Source: Pseudomonadota bacterium (lineage in GTDB: Bacteria; Pseudomonadota; Gammaproteobacteria; Burkholderiales; Burkholderiaceae_C). From it: DNA of 64,000 nt. Below are positions 52,108 through 61,179 of this stretch, one piece after another. Within the stretch, counting starts at the first letter, position 1, and each line of letters opens with the position of its first letter. The position numbers were made by a program, and so were the translations under genes. The notes beneath the pieces are model-generated. The model saw only the letters and a list, made by a program, of their open reading frames with translations. It did not search any database and had not been told where the DNA came from. Where the stretch lies: positions 49,318 to 113,317 of the forward strand of contig CAUJHV010000075.1 in assembly GCA_963205115.1 (NCBI GenBank), read 5' to 3'.

Positions 52108-54087
52108 TCAGTTGCTCGAGCGCTCCGTCGTTCCTGACACGCCCCGGCGCCAGCGACGCACCGTGACCCGCGCGGGGTCCACGGCATCCAGCAGATCGGC
52201 CTCCACCGGCATCGGCAGGCCCTCGATCCAGGCCACAAGAATCTCGGCCGCCAGCGGCGCCCAGGTCAGGCCGCGAGAGGCCAGTCCCCCCATCACGAAC
52301 AGCCCCGGCACACGCGGGATCAGCCGGCATTGGTCGGCGCGCTGCGCAGGCGGCAGTGCGTCCAGCGCCACCGGCACGGCGCCCACGTAGGGCAGCCGGT
52401 CCGGCGCCACGGCGCGCCAGCCGACGCGGCCGCCGATGCTGGCCGGTGCTTCAGCTGTCGATGACGATCCCGCGGGCGCGGCCAGATCCGGCCCGATGCC
52501 GGCCAGCACGCGCAGGCGTTGCAGGTTGTCCGCATGATCGGATGCGCGCACCTGCGCATCCATGTCGCCGGGCTGCGTGGTCGCGCCGCACAGCAGGCGC
52601 CCATCGTCCAGCCGCAAGGCATAACCGTGCCCCGACAGCGGGCGTGACGGCGCCGTGCCCGGCGCGGCGAACCAGCTGACCTGGCCGCGCACGGCCTCCA
52701 TCGGCAGGGGCTCGGCAGCCGGCACACCGTCCAGCGACGGCAGCGGCTGACTCGCGCCGCCGGCCCACACGACAACGGGCGCCTCGCCCAGCACGCGGTC
52801 CTGCGCGTCCAGTGCCGCCCAGGCGTCGTCGCGGCGAACCAGGCGCGCCACGCGCTTCGCGCACTGCAGGCCGATGCCAGGTTGATCGAGCAGCCTGTGG
52901 CACAAATCCCGCGGGGAGATCCAGCCGCCGCCCGGATAGAACCAGGCCGTTGAGGTCAACGACATGCCGGCACGCTTGGATGTGGCCTCGGTATCCAACG
53001 CTTGAACATAGTCGACAGGCAAGGCTGGCGCCTCGCCCGCGCCGGGATGCAGCCGCAGGTGGCCGCAGGCCTGTCCAGGCACGGCGCCGGCGTCGATCAG
53101 CGCGCGGTAGCGTGTGCCGGCGAGCAATGCTGCCGCGCGGTTGAACCGTGCGTGCACGCCGTCGTCGGCATGTGCCGTGCCGTGGTACAGGCCGCCAGGG
53201 TTGCCCGATGCCGCCTGCGCCGGCTCCTCTTGCTGCTCCAGCACGGTGCAAGTCCAGCCGTTGCGCGCGAGTGCATCGGCTGCAGCCGCGCCCGCCAGGC
53301 CGGCGCCGATCACCAGCGCGCGGCGCGCCACCGGGCCTTGTGTATCCACGGCCTGCCGGCCCGGCGCGCGCCGTGGCACGAAGGTCGGTGCATAACGCGC
53401 CACACACTGCTCGCGCTTGCCGCCCATGCCGGGCTGCAGGTCGACCTCGAAGCCCCCGGTGCGCAGGCCCTCGCGCAGACTGCGCGCGACGCTCCAGGTG
53501 GCCGCTGTGGCGCCCGGCGCCGCGTGGCGGGCCAGCGCTGCCAGCACGCGCGGAGACCACATCTGCGGGTTGCGGTCCGGCGCGAAGCCGTCCAGGTAGA
53601 AGGCATCGGCCTGGAGTGCGAGTTGCGGCAGCAGGGCTTCCACATCACCCAGCACCAGCAGCAGGCGCAGCGCGCCGCCTTCGAGCTCGATGACATGGAT
53701 GTTGGGTGTCAGCGGCGGCCAGGCGTCGATCAGCTGCTGCGCCAGGGCCGGCGACGCGCTCGCGGCGTGCGCCTGCCGCAGCGCGTCGCGAGAGGGCGGG
53801 TGTTTCTCGATGGAGACAAAGATCAGGCGTTCGCAGCGCCTGGGATCGTCACGCCAGGCCTGCCAGCTCGCCAGGAAGTTGTTGCCCAGGCCGAAGCCGG
53901 TCTCCAGGATCACGAAGCGCGGGCGGTCCTGCCAGCGACCGGGCAGCCCATTGCCGGAGAGGAAGACGTGCCGCGCCTGCTTGGCCGCACCTGCACGCGG
54001 ATGGTAGACATCGTCGAAAGCCGGCGCGCGGGGCGGCTGGCCGGCCGTGAAGACGATGTCGGCCGGGACGATGGGCGCGGTCTTCAC
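52108..54087 (-). CDS. mnmC: Bifunctional tRNA 5-methylaminomethyl-2-thiouridine protein MnmC
   Basis: A 659-residue fusion. Residues 1-235 are the SAM-dependent methyltransferase (DDVYHPRAGAAKQARHVFLS, ILETGFGLGNNFLASWQAWR, DAFYLDGFAPDRNPQMWSPR). From about 255 comes the FAD oxidoreductase (ALVIGAGLAGAAAADALARN, then AASGNPGGLYHGTAHADDGV). It finishes the mnm5s2U34 modification in tRNAs for Lys, Glu and Gln. The GTG at 54087 is chosen because it overlaps the upstream stop (GTGA) and matches the family N-terminus. The C-terminal FVMGGLASRGLTWAPLAAEI closes the FAD domain. Confidence 0.95.
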   Translation of the reverse strand: MKTAPIVPADIVFTAGQPPRAPAFDDVYHPRAGAAKQARHVFLSGNGLPGRWQDRPRFVILETGFGLGNNFLASWQAWRDDPRRCERLIFVSIEKHPPSRDALRQAHAASASPALAQQLIDAWPPLTPNIHVIELEGGALRLLLVLGDVEALLPQLALQADAFYLDGFAPDRNPQMWSPRVLAALARHAAPGATAATWSVARSLREGLRTGGFEVDLQPGMGGKREQCVARYAPTFVPRRAPGRQAVDTQGPVARRALVIGAGLAGAAAADALARNGWTCTVLEQQEEPAQAASGNPGGLYHGTAHADDGVHARFNRAAALLAGTRYRALIDAGAVPGQACGHLRLHPGAGEAPALPVDYVQALDTEATSKRAGMSLTSTAWFYPGGGWISPRDLCHRLLDQPGIGLQCAKRVARLVRRDDAWAALDAQDRVLGEAPVVVWAGGASQPLPSLDGVPAAEPLPMEAVRGQVSWFAAPGTAPSRPLSGHGYALRLDDGRLLCGATTQPGDMDAQVRASDHADNLQRLRVLAGIGPDLAAPAGSSSTAEAPASIGGRVGWRAVAPDRLPYVGAVPVALDALPPAQRADQCRLIPRVPGLFVMGGLASRGLTWAPLAAEILVAWIEGLPMPVEADLLDAVDPARVTVRRWRRGVSGTTERSSN

Positions 54088-55064
54088 GTCGGCCGCGTGG
54101 CGGCTTGCGGCGAATCGGCCGCCGCCTGGCGCCGCAGCCAGGTGAGCAGCGGATCGCGCACCGCGGTCAGGCCGCGGTACTGCAGCACCTCGTCGCTCAT
54201 CGACGCCAGTGCCTCGGCCACCCGGTGCGCGCGCGAGGGCTCGGCCAGCGCGTGTGTCATCGGCGCGATCTCGACACGGATCGTGAAGGCCGCCTGCTGC
54301 AGGCCGGGCAGGGGAATGAAACTCTGACGTTCGGTACGCCACCAGGTTTGTGCGGCCAGTGCGTCAGGATCGGCGCCGACGGGCCAGCGCTGCGGGTCGG
54401 TGCGCGCCGGGTGCGCATGCAGCCGCGGGTGGCCGGTGAGGGTCCAGACGAAGCGCTCCCAGCGTTCGCCCGCGGTGACCAGCGCCATCAGCTTTTCGGA
54501 TGCCGCCAGCAGCAGGCGGTTGTCCGCCACCGGCGCGTGCACCGCAGCGAAGGGACGCCCCACCTTGTCTTCCGGCGCCCAGTGCGAGGGCAGGGCCACC
54601 GCCAGCCATGGGATCGTGCCGTCGCGGCCATCCACCAGTGCCAGGTCGTCCTCGAAGCTCAGCGCCAGCAGCCCGGCCAGCCGCCACGGCGCGCGCAGGC
54701 CCTGGATGCAGCGCGCGACCTCGTCGCCGGTGCCGAAGCGCCCGGGTGCCCAACTGTCCACCTCACCGTCTCGGACGGTCACGCCCAGCGCCTGCGCTGT
54801 GCGGGTCTGCGGATCCCAGGTGAAAACATCCGGATGCTCGCTCGCGGCATGCGCGGCAAGGGCATGCAAGGCCGGCGTGGCGTCGAAGCCGGGGCGCATC
54901 AGCAAGGCCTGATCGGCGAAGGCAAAGAGCACCGCCAGCTTCTCTCGCTGGTGGCGCGATCCGGCACCGGCGGGTGTCAGATGCGCCACGTCAGGCGCCA
55001 GGCGCCGCAGACCGGGCTGCATGCGGAACGGGGCAGTGACGGCGGCGTCGAAATCGAAGCTCAT
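54084..55064 (-). CDS. DUF3445 (haem-dependent oxidative N-demethylase-like) protein
   Basis: A 326-residue protein. PFRMQPGLRRL opens it, and PEDKVGRPFAAVHAPVADNR, ERFVWTLTGHPRLHAHP and WRTERQSFIPLPGLQQAAFT follow: the DUF3445 pattern. Characterised members bind haem and a flavin or iron-sulfur partner and oxidatively demethylate small amines. The start giving MSFDFDAAVTAPFRM is preferred to one eight codons earlier. The end overlaps the mnmC start, so the two are translationally coupled. Why a demethylase-like protein is paired with a tRNA enzyme is unclear. Confidence 0.82.
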   Translation of the reverse strand: MSFDFDAAVTAPFRMQPGLRRLAPDVAHLTPAGAGSRHQREKLAVLFAFADQALLMRPGFDATPALHALAAHAASEHPDVFTWDPQTRTAQALGVTVRDGEVDSWAPGRFGTGDEVARCIQGLRAPWRLAGLLALSFEDDLALVDGRDGTIPWLAVALPSHWAPEDKVGRPFAAVHAPVADNRLLLAASEKLMALVTAGERWERFVWTLTGHPRLHAHPARTDPQRWPVGADPDALAAQTWWRTERQSFIPLPGLQQAAFTIRVEIAPMTHALAEPSRAHRVAEALASMSDEVLQYRGLTAVRDPLLTWLRRQAAADSPQAATRPT

Positions 55065-55159
55065 GCCCGAATGATGCCCAAAATGCAAAGGGGCACTCGC
55101 GTGCCGCAGAAAACCGACGGGGCACCGAAGTGCCCCGCGTCAACGATGCGAAGGTCCGT

Positions 55160-55714
55160 TCAGACCCGCTTGCGGTACTCGTGCGTCCGCGTGTCGATTT
55201 CGACCTTGTCGCCGTTTTCCACGAAGATGGGCACGGAGATCTCGAAGCCGGTGCCCTTGAGCTTGGCGGGCTTGAGGACCTTGCCGGAGGTGTCGCCCTT
55301 GACGGCGGGGTCGGTCTCGATCTCGCGCACGACGGTGGTGGGCAGTTCCACGCTGATGGCCTTGCCGTCGTAGAAGGTCACTTCGACCTGCATGCTGTCT
55401 TCCAGGTACTGGATCGCGTCGCCCATGTTGTCGGCTTCGACTTCGTACTGGTTGTACTCGGTGTCCATGAAGACGTACATCGGGTCGGCGAAGTACGTGT
55501 AGGTGCACTCGCGCTTGTCCAGGATGATCTGGTCCATCTTGTCGTCGGCCTTGAAGACGACTTCGGCCCCGCCGCCATTGAGCAGGTTCTTCATCTTCAT
55601 GCGCACGGTGGCCGCACCACGGCCGCCGCGGCTGTACTCGGTCTTGAGCACGACCATCGGGTCCTTGCCCTGCATGATGACGTTGCCGGCACGGATTTCT
55701 TGAGCGAGTTTCAT
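55160..55714 (-). CDS. efp: Elongation factor P
   Basis: A 184-residue translation factor that rescues ribosomes stalled at polyproline. Domain 1 opens MKLAQEIRAGNVIMQGKDPM. The loop that reaches the peptidyl-transferase centre reads EYSRGGRGAATV, with Arg32 at the tip: this is the rhamnosylated type, not the beta-lysylated Lys34 type. FADPMYVFMDTEYNQYEVEA and the final EIDTRTHEYRKRV are conserved. The modifying enzyme EarP is encoded 71 bases upstream on the same strand. Confidence 0.98.
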   Translation of the reverse strand: MKLAQEIRAGNVIMQGKDPMVVLKTEYSRGGRGAATVRMKMKNLLNGGGAEVVFKADDKMDQIILDKRECTYTYFADPMYVFMDTEYNQYEVEADNMGDAIQYLEDSMQVEVTFYDGKAISVELPTTVVREIETDPAVKGDTSGKVLKPAKLKGTGFEISVPIFVENGDKVEIDTRTHEYRKRV

Positions 55715-55785
55715 GGGTGGTGTCCTGGTGGCGGGCGCCTGGGGCCACACGACGAACGAAACGAGGGTGGGGCGCGCAAAGCCCG

Positions 55786-56910
55786 CTATTCTACCCCGTT
55801 GCGCGCGCGCTTCGTCGCCACGAAGCCCTGCAGCTGGGTCACCAGGTCCGGCATCGCGGCCAGGCGCGCGCGGAAGGTGTGCGCCGCCTGCTGCCAGGCA
55901 TCGGCCGGCGGCAGCACGAAGGGGCGTTCGGGCGGGTGGCCGTCCAGGCTGCAATAGTGGCGCGCCGCCGCTTCCAGGGCCGATTCGAAGCCGGCCGGCG
56001 CCTCGTCGGCACACTGCGTGCGCAGCAGGGCGGCCAGCTTGCGCTCGCGGACCTCGTCGTCCATGGGGTAGACCTGCCACAGGAAGGGCGCGCCGGCCCA
56101 GATGGCACGCACCAGCGAATCCTCGCCGCGCACGAGGTTCAGGTCGGCACTCCACAGCGCGCGGTCGAAGTCCGCCTGTCGCAGCCAGGGCAGGTCCTCG
56201 ACGCGCAGGTTCGGCGGCAGCAAGCCCGCCTGCGCCAGCGCCTGCACCTGTTTCTGCGCATGGCCCGGCGTGGCCAGCAGCAGCGTGGGCGCGTCGCCCA
56301 GCGCCTGCAGCAAGTGGCCGAGCGCCGGGTTGGGGTAGCAGAACAGCATCACCACGCGCTCGTGCGGCTGGCGGGCCAGGCCGCGTTCGGCCAGCCAGGT
56401 GTCGCGCTCGAAGGCGGCCCGCGCCTCCAGCAGGCCGGGCTCGCGCAGCAGGCCGCCGGTGGCGGCGCTGAAACCCGGGTAGAAGAACCACTTGGGCAGC
56501 CCGTTGGCCTGAGGCGAAGGCAGGCCGTGGCTGCGCTCGACGAAGGATTCGGCGCTGAGGTATTCGAGGTTCAGCCAGACCGGCGGCGTCGCGCGGCGGC
56601 ACATGGCTTCGATGAAGCCCTCGGGGATCGTGCAGCCGAACAGTTCGATCACCACGTCGCCGGGTTCCGGCCAGGCCGCGGCGTTGCCGCTGGGCCAGCG
56701 CAGCACCTCGACGCCGGCATGGCCTTCCGGCGCCATGAAGTTCAGCGGCGTGGGGTCGTCGGCCCACAGCCGCACACGTTGACCGCGCGAGGCCAGATCG
56801 GCTGCCAGCCGCCAGCTCACGCCCACGTCGCCGAAGTTGTCGATCAGGCTGCAGAACAGATCCCAGGTGTGGACGGCAAAAGCGGGGATGGTGGCAGGGG
56901 GCGCGGGCAT
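55786..56910 (-). CDS. earP: EF-P Arg32 rhamnosyltransferase EarP
   Basis: A 374-residue GT-B inverting glycosyltransferase. WDLFCSLIDNFGDVGVSWRL holds the DNFGDVG loop with the catalytic Asp. VIELFGCTIPEGFIEAMCRR and YLSAESFVERSHGLPSP are family signatures. The C-terminal half binds dTDP-rhamnose, with NLVRGEDSLVRAIWAGAPFL. The start is the ATG giving MPAPPATIPAFAVHTW. It transfers L-rhamnose to Arg32 of EF-P, encoded by the next gene. Divergent from uvrC by 38 bases. Confidence 0.96.
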   Translation of the reverse strand: MPAPPATIPAFAVHTWDLFCSLIDNFGDVGVSWRLAADLASRGQRVRLWADDPTPLNFMAPEGHAGVEVLRWPSGNAAAWPEPGDVVIELFGCTIPEGFIEAMCRRATPPVWLNLEYLSAESFVERSHGLPSPQANGLPKWFFYPGFSAATGGLLREPGLLEARAAFERDTWLAERGLARQPHERVVMLFCYPNPALGHLLQALGDAPTLLLATPGHAQKQVQALAQAGLLPPNLRVEDLPWLRQADFDRALWSADLNLVRGEDSLVRAIWAGAPFLWQVYPMDDEVRERKLAALLRTQCADEAPAGFESALEAAARHYCSLDGHPPERPFVLPPADAWQQAAHTFRARLAAMPDLVTQLQGFVATKRARNGVE

Positions 56911-56948
56911 GGGGGACGGATTATCGGCAGCGGTCACAATGAAAGCCG

Positions 56949-59078
56949 ATGCGTGCGCCAGACCCGTCCGATCCGCCTGCCGAGCCCGGGACCGAACCCA
57001 GGGCCGAGCCTGTGACCCAGACTCCGAACGAAGCCCCGAACGAGACCCCGAGTGGGGCCTCCGCCGAGGCTGCGCATGAGCTGGCGCGCGCCGCCACCAA
57101 GGAATCCGCGCGCGAAGCCGCCCGCCAGGCCACGCGCGAGGCCCTGCTGGCCGAGGTTGCGCGCCTGCCCGGCCTGCCCGGCGTCTACCGCTACTTTGAT
57201 GCGCAAGGCCAGCTGCTCTATGTTGGCAAGGCGCGCAACCTGAAGAAGCGTGTCTCGAGCTATTTCCAGAAAGACCACGACGGCACACGCATCGGCTCGA
57301 TGGTGGCGCGCATCGTGCGCATGGAAACGACGGTCGTGCGCACCGAGGCCGAGGCGCTGCTGCTCGAGAACAACCTCATCAAGACGCTCAACCCGCGGTT
57401 CAACATCCTGTTCCGCGATGACAAGAGCTACCCGTACCTGAAGATTTCCGGGCCCAAGCCCGCCGGCACGGCGGTCGCAGCGACGGCCTCCGCGGTCTTT
57501 CCGCGCGTCTCCTACTACCGCGGCGCGGTCGATCGCAAGCACCGCTATTTCGGCCCGTATCCGGGCGCCTGGGCGGTGAAGGAAACCATCCAGCTGATCC
57601 AGAAGGTCTTCCGCCTGCGCACCTGCGAAGACACGGTCTACGCGCACCGCACGCGGCCCTGCCTGCTGTACCAGATCCAGCGCTGCTCGGGGCCTTGCGT
57701 GGGGCTGGTCTCTGCCGACGACTATGCGCGCGACGTCAAGGACGCCGAGGCCTTCCTGCTGGGCGACACCGACGCGGTGCTGGCCGATCTGCAGCAGCGC
57801 ATGATGGCGCACGCCGAGGTGCTGGAGTTCGAGAAGGCCGCGCAGCTGCGCAATCGCATCACCGCGCTGTCGCGCGTGCTGCACCAGCAATCGGTCGAAG
57901 TCAGCAGCCTGTCGGCGGCGGACCGTGACGTCGACGTGCTGGCCGTCAAGGTGCATGGCGGCCATGCCTGCGTGAATCTCGCGATGGTGCGCGGCGGGCG
58001 GCACCTGGGCGACCGCGCCTACTTCCCGGCGCATGTGGACGACGCGACCACCTGGAGCAGCTCTGGCCACGACGACACCCGCTCGCCCGAGCTGCAGGTG
58101 CTGGAGGCCTTCATCGTGCAGCACTATGTCGGCCAGCCCGTGCCGCCGATGCTGCTGACCAGCCACGAGGTGGACGCTGCCTTGATCGATGCCGTGGGGC
58201 AGGCGGCCGGGCTGAAGGTGCGCGCCACGCACCAGCCGCGCGAGCAGCGCCGCATCTGGCTGGAGATGGCCGTGAAGGGCGCCGAGCTGGCCCTGGCGCG
58301 TCTGCTCAGCGAAGAAGGCTCGCAGCGCGAACGCACGCGTGCGCTGGTCGAGGCCCTGGACCTGGACATTGCCGAGCCCGACAGCTTCCGCGTGGAGTGC
58401 TTCGACATCAGCCACACGGCCGGAGAGGCCACGCAGGCCTCGTGCGTGGTCTACGAGAACCACGCGATGCGCAACGACCAGTACCGCCGCTACAACATCG
58501 AGGGTGTCACCGGCGGTGACGACTTCGCCGCCATGCGCCAGGTGCTCATGCGACGCTACGGCAAGATCGCGCAGGCCATGGCCGATGCCGCACAGGAAGG
58601 TGCGGCGGCCGTGGTGCCGTCCAAACAGCGGCTGCCCGATCTGGTGCTGGTCGATGGCGGCAAGGGCCAGGTGTCGATGGCCCGCGGTGTCTTCGAGGAA
58701 TTGGGGCTGGACCTGGGCCTGATCGTTGGCGTCGAAAAGGGCGAAGGCCGCAAGGTGGGCCTGGAAGAACTGGTCTTCGCTGACGGGCGCGAGAAGGTCT
58801 ACTTGGGCCATGATTCGGCCGCGCTGATGCTCGTGGCGCAGATCCGCGACGAGGCGCACCGCTTTGCGATCACCGGCATGCGGGCGCGTCGTGCGAGCGT
58901 GCGTACCGGCGGCAGCCGGCTGGAAGACATCGCCGGCGTCGGCCCGAAGAAGCGGGCGCGATTGCTGCAGCGATTTGGAGGTGTCCGCGGCGTCGCGGGT
59001 GCCAGCGTTGAGGAACTGGCCGGTGTCGAAGGCATTTCGCACGAGCTGGCCGAGGAGATCTACCGTGCCCTTCATTGA
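56949..59078 (+). CDS. uvrC: Excinuclease ABC subunit C
   Basis: A 709-residue nucleotide-excision-repair nuclease. A Pro/Glu/Ala-rich extension of about 65 residues precedes the normal start of the family. Then come the GIY-YIG domain (LPGVYRYFDAQGQLLYVGKA, 3' incision), a Cys-rich segment (RPCLLYQIQRCSGPCVG), UVR (AHAEVLEFEKAAQLRNRI), the RNase H-like domain (VECFDISHTAGEATQASCVV, LPDLVLVDGGKGQVSMARGV, 5' incision) and a tandem HhH end (IAGVGPKKRARLLQRFGGVR). No clear ribosome site precedes the first ATG, so a later start within the extension is possible. Confidence 0.95.
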   Translation: MRAPDPSDPPAEPGTEPRAEPVTQTPNEAPNETPSGASAEAAHELARAATKESAREAARQATREALLAEVARLPGLPGVYRYFDAQGQLLYVGKARNLKKRVSSYFQKDHDGTRIGSMVARIVRMETTVVRTEAEALLLENNLIKTLNPRFNILFRDDKSYPYLKISGPKPAGTAVAATASAVFPRVSYYRGAVDRKHRYFGPYPGAWAVKETIQLIQKVFRLRTCEDTVYAHRTRPCLLYQIQRCSGPCVGLVSADDYARDVKDAEAFLLGDTDAVLADLQQRMMAHAEVLEFEKAAQLRNRITALSRVLHQQSVEVSSLSAADRDVDVLAVKVHGGHACVNLAMVRGGRHLGDRAYFPAHVDDATTWSSSGHDDTRSPELQVLEAFIVQHYVGQPVPPMLLTSHEVDAALIDAVGQAAGLKVRATHQPREQRRIWLEMAVKGAELALARLLSEEGSQRERTRALVEALDLDIAEPDSFRVECFDISHTAGEATQASCVVYENHAMRNDQYRRYNIEGVTGGDDFAAMRQVLMRRYGKIAQAMADAAQEGAAAVVPSKQRLPDLVLVDGGKGQVSMARGVFEELGLDLGLIVGVEKGEGRKVGLEELVFADGREKVYLGHDSAALMLVAQIRDEAHRFAITGMRARRASVRTGGSRLEDIAGVGPKKRARLLQRFGGVRGVAGASVEELAGVEGISHELAEEIYRALH

Positions 59079-59598
59079 CGACGACATCGCCGCCGACCCG
59101 CGCGGCCCCTCGGCCGGCTCTCAGCCTTCGCGCCGCCACCTGTTGACGGCGCTGGCCGGTGCGGCGGCGCTGGCCGCCTGCAGCACGCCGCGCCGCGCAC
59201 CGGGCCCGCCGCCGGCACCGGGCGCGGTCACCCGTGCGCCGGGTTCGGTGCCGGCGCCGGTCAATGTCATGCCCGCGCGCACCTGGGACGAGTACCACGT
59301 GCAGGCGGCGCGTCGGCTGATCCAGGCGAACGGCAGCATGACCTACATGAGCGACCCGCCCGATCCGCTGCTGGCGATTCCGGTGCTGGAGGTCGAGCTC
59401 TACGTGGACGGCAGCATCGCGGGCATCAAGGTGCTGCGCAGGCCCACGCAGGCACTCGATACCGTGCAGCTGGCCATGGATGCCGTGCGCCGCGCCGCGC
59501 CGTTCCCGCCGGTGGGCCACCTGCCCAAGCCCTGGCGCTACGTGGAAGTTTTCCTGTTCGACGACAACCGCCGATTCAAGCCGCGTTCGCTGGAATAA
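59065..59598 (+). CDS. TonB-like C-terminal domain lipoprotein
   Basis: A 177-residue protein starting at a GTG (AGGAG 8 bases upstream) inside the end of uvrC, overlapping it by 14 bases. A twin-Arg motif (SRRHLLTALAGAAALAAC) leads into a lipobox. A Pro-rich linker (APGPPPAPGAVTRAPGS) follows. The C-terminal 90 residues (VLEVELYVDGSIAGIKVLRR, then AVRRAAPFPPVGHLP and FLFDDNRRFKPRSLE) have the strand-helix-strand pattern of TonB C-terminal domains. It is likely anchored in the periplasm and may bind a partner protein. No TonB N-terminal anchor or ExbBD genes are present. Confidence 0.7.
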   Translation: MPFIDDDIAADPRGPSAGSQPSRRHLLTALAGAAALAACSTPRRAPGPPPAPGAVTRAPGSVPAPVNVMPARTWDEYHVQAARRLIQANGSMTYMSDPPDPLLAIPVLEVELYVDGSIAGIKVLRRPTQALDTVQLAMDAVRRAAPFPPVGHLPKPWRYVEVFLFDDNRRFKPRSLE

Positions 59599-59710
59599 CG
59601 GCCCTCGCGGCGCGCGCGGGGCCGGCGCGGCGCGCCTCGGACGCGGCGCGGCATGTCGACGGGAATGACCGTCTGCAAGTGTCCGTAACGAGACGGGGCA
59701 CAATCAGCGC

Positions 59711-60280
59711 ATGTTCCTGACCCTGCCGACACTGCTGACCTGGGTTCGCATCTTTGCGATCCCGCTGGTCGTCGGCATCTTCTATCTGCCGTACTTCGAC
59801 GGGCCGATGCGCAACCTCATTGCCACGGTGCTCTTCGTGGCCGTGGCGCTGACGGATTGGCTGGACGGCTGGCTGGCGCGCAAGCTCAACCAGACCTCGG
59901 CCTTCGGGGCCTTCCTCGACCCGGTGGCCGACAAGTTCCTGATCTGCGCGGCCCTGCTGATCCTGCTGCAGCTGGACCGCGTGAATGCGCTGATCGCCTT
60001 TGTCATCATCGGCCGCGAGATCGCCATCTCGGCCCTGCGTGAATGGATGGCGCAGATCGGCGCCTCGGGCAGCGTGGCCGTGCACATGGTCGGCAAGGTC
60101 AAGACGGCAGTGCAGATGGTCGCCATTCCCTTCCTGCTGTACGACGGCTCGCTGTTCGGCGTCATCGACACGCGCATCTGGGGCACGGGCCTGATCTACC
60201 TGGCCGCGGTGCTCACGGTCTGGTCGATGGTCTATTACCTGCGCAAGGCTTTGCCGGAGATCCGGGCAAAGGTTCGATGA
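59711..60280 (+). CDS. pgsA: CDP-diacylglycerol-glycerol-3-phosphate 3-phosphatidyltransferase
   Basis: A 189-residue inner-membrane enzyme for phosphatidylglycerol synthesis. The CDP-alcohol phosphotransferase motif is complete: DWLDGWLARKLNQTSAFGAF then LDPVADK, with Asp49, Asp52, Asp70 and Asp74. Six helices are predicted, the first being TLLTWVRIFAIPLVVGIFYL. The stop overlaps the start of the EamA gene by ATGA. Confidence 0.97.
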   Translation: MFLTLPTLLTWVRIFAIPLVVGIFYLPYFDGPMRNLIATVLFVAVALTDWLDGWLARKLNQTSAFGAFLDPVADKFLICAALLILLQLDRVNALIAFVIIGREIAISALREWMAQIGASGSVAVHMVGKVKTAVQMVAIPFLLYDGSLFGVIDTRIWGTGLIYLAAVLTVWSMVYYLRKALPEIRAKVR

Positions 60281-61179
60281 GCCTGCCGCAGGCGACCACC
60301 GCCCAGGGCGGATTCGACTGGGTGCGTGTCGCGCCCGCGCTTTTCGTGCTCATCTGGAGCACGGGTTTCATCGTGGCGCGCTATGGCATGCCGCATGCGC
60401 CGCCCTTCACATTCCTGGTGTGGCGCTTTGTCTTCAGCGCCGCCTGCTTCCTGGTGTGGATCCGCCTGTCCGGCGCGCGCTGGCCGGCGTCGCGCGCGCA
60501 GTGGTTGCACCTGTCGGTGGTCGGCCTGCTGATGCAGGCGGGCTATCTGGGCGGCGTGTGGGCGGCGGTGAAATCGGGCATGTCGGCCGGCACGGCGGCA
60601 TTGATCGTCGGGCTGCAGCCGCTGCTGACCGCCGCATGGCTGGCCGCTCGCAGCAGCAACCAGGCCGCCAGCGCACGCCAGTGGGTGGGCTTGATCCTGG
60701 GCATGGCGGGCCTGGTGCTCGTGGTCTGGCGCAAGCTGGGCATCGGCGAGGCCAGCGGCCCGACCGTGCTGATGGCCGTGCTGGCCCTGCTGTCGATCAC
60801 CGCGGGCACGCTGTACCAGAAGCACTGGGTGCGCACCGGCGACGTGCGCAGCGCCACGGCTGTGCAGATGCTGGCCGCGCTGGTCATCATGTTGCCGCTG
60901 GCGCTGTGGGAAACCGAGCCGGTGCGCTGGAATGCCGAGTTGATCGGCGCGATGGCCTGGTCGGTGCTGGCCCTGTCGCTGGGCGCGAACTCGCTGCTGG
61001 TGGGCCTGATCCAGCGCGGCGCGGCCACGCAGGTGTCGAGCCTGATGTACCTGGTGCCACCCTGCACGGCGGCGCTGGCCTGGCTGCTGTTCGGCGAATC
61101 ACTGAGTCTGCTGATCCTGCTGGGCATGGCCATCACGGCCACCGGTGTGGCGCTGGTCGTGCGACCGGGCGGACGTTGA
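60277..61179 (+). CDS. EamA/DMT superfamily transporter
   Basis: A 300-residue ten-helix permease with two EamA repeats. Helix 1 reads APALFVLIWSTGFIVARYGM. SAGTAALIVGLQPLLTAAWL closes the first repeat, and QVSSLMYLVPPCTAALAWLL, then FGESLSLLILLGMAITATGV, the second. It is translationally coupled to pgsA. The substrate is unknown. Confidence 0.9.
   Translation: MSLPQATTAQGGFDWVRVAPALFVLIWSTGFIVARYGMPHAPPFTFLVWRFVFSAACFLVWIRLSGARWPASRAQWLHLSVVGLLMQAGYLGGVWAAVKSGMSAGTAALIVGLQPLLTAAWLAARSSNQAASARQWVGLILGMAGLVLVVWRKLGIGEASGPTVLMAVLALLSITAGTLYQKHWVRTGDVRSATAVQMLAALVIMLPLALWETEPVRWNAELIGAMAWSVLALSLGANSLLVGLIQRGAATQVSSLMYLVPPCTAALAWLLFGESLSLLILLGMAITATGVALVVRPGGR

Noticed and set aside
52108..54087. 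Possible fusion break between the two MnmC halves
   Set aside because: Both halves are in one continuous frame and MnmC is naturally bifunctional.
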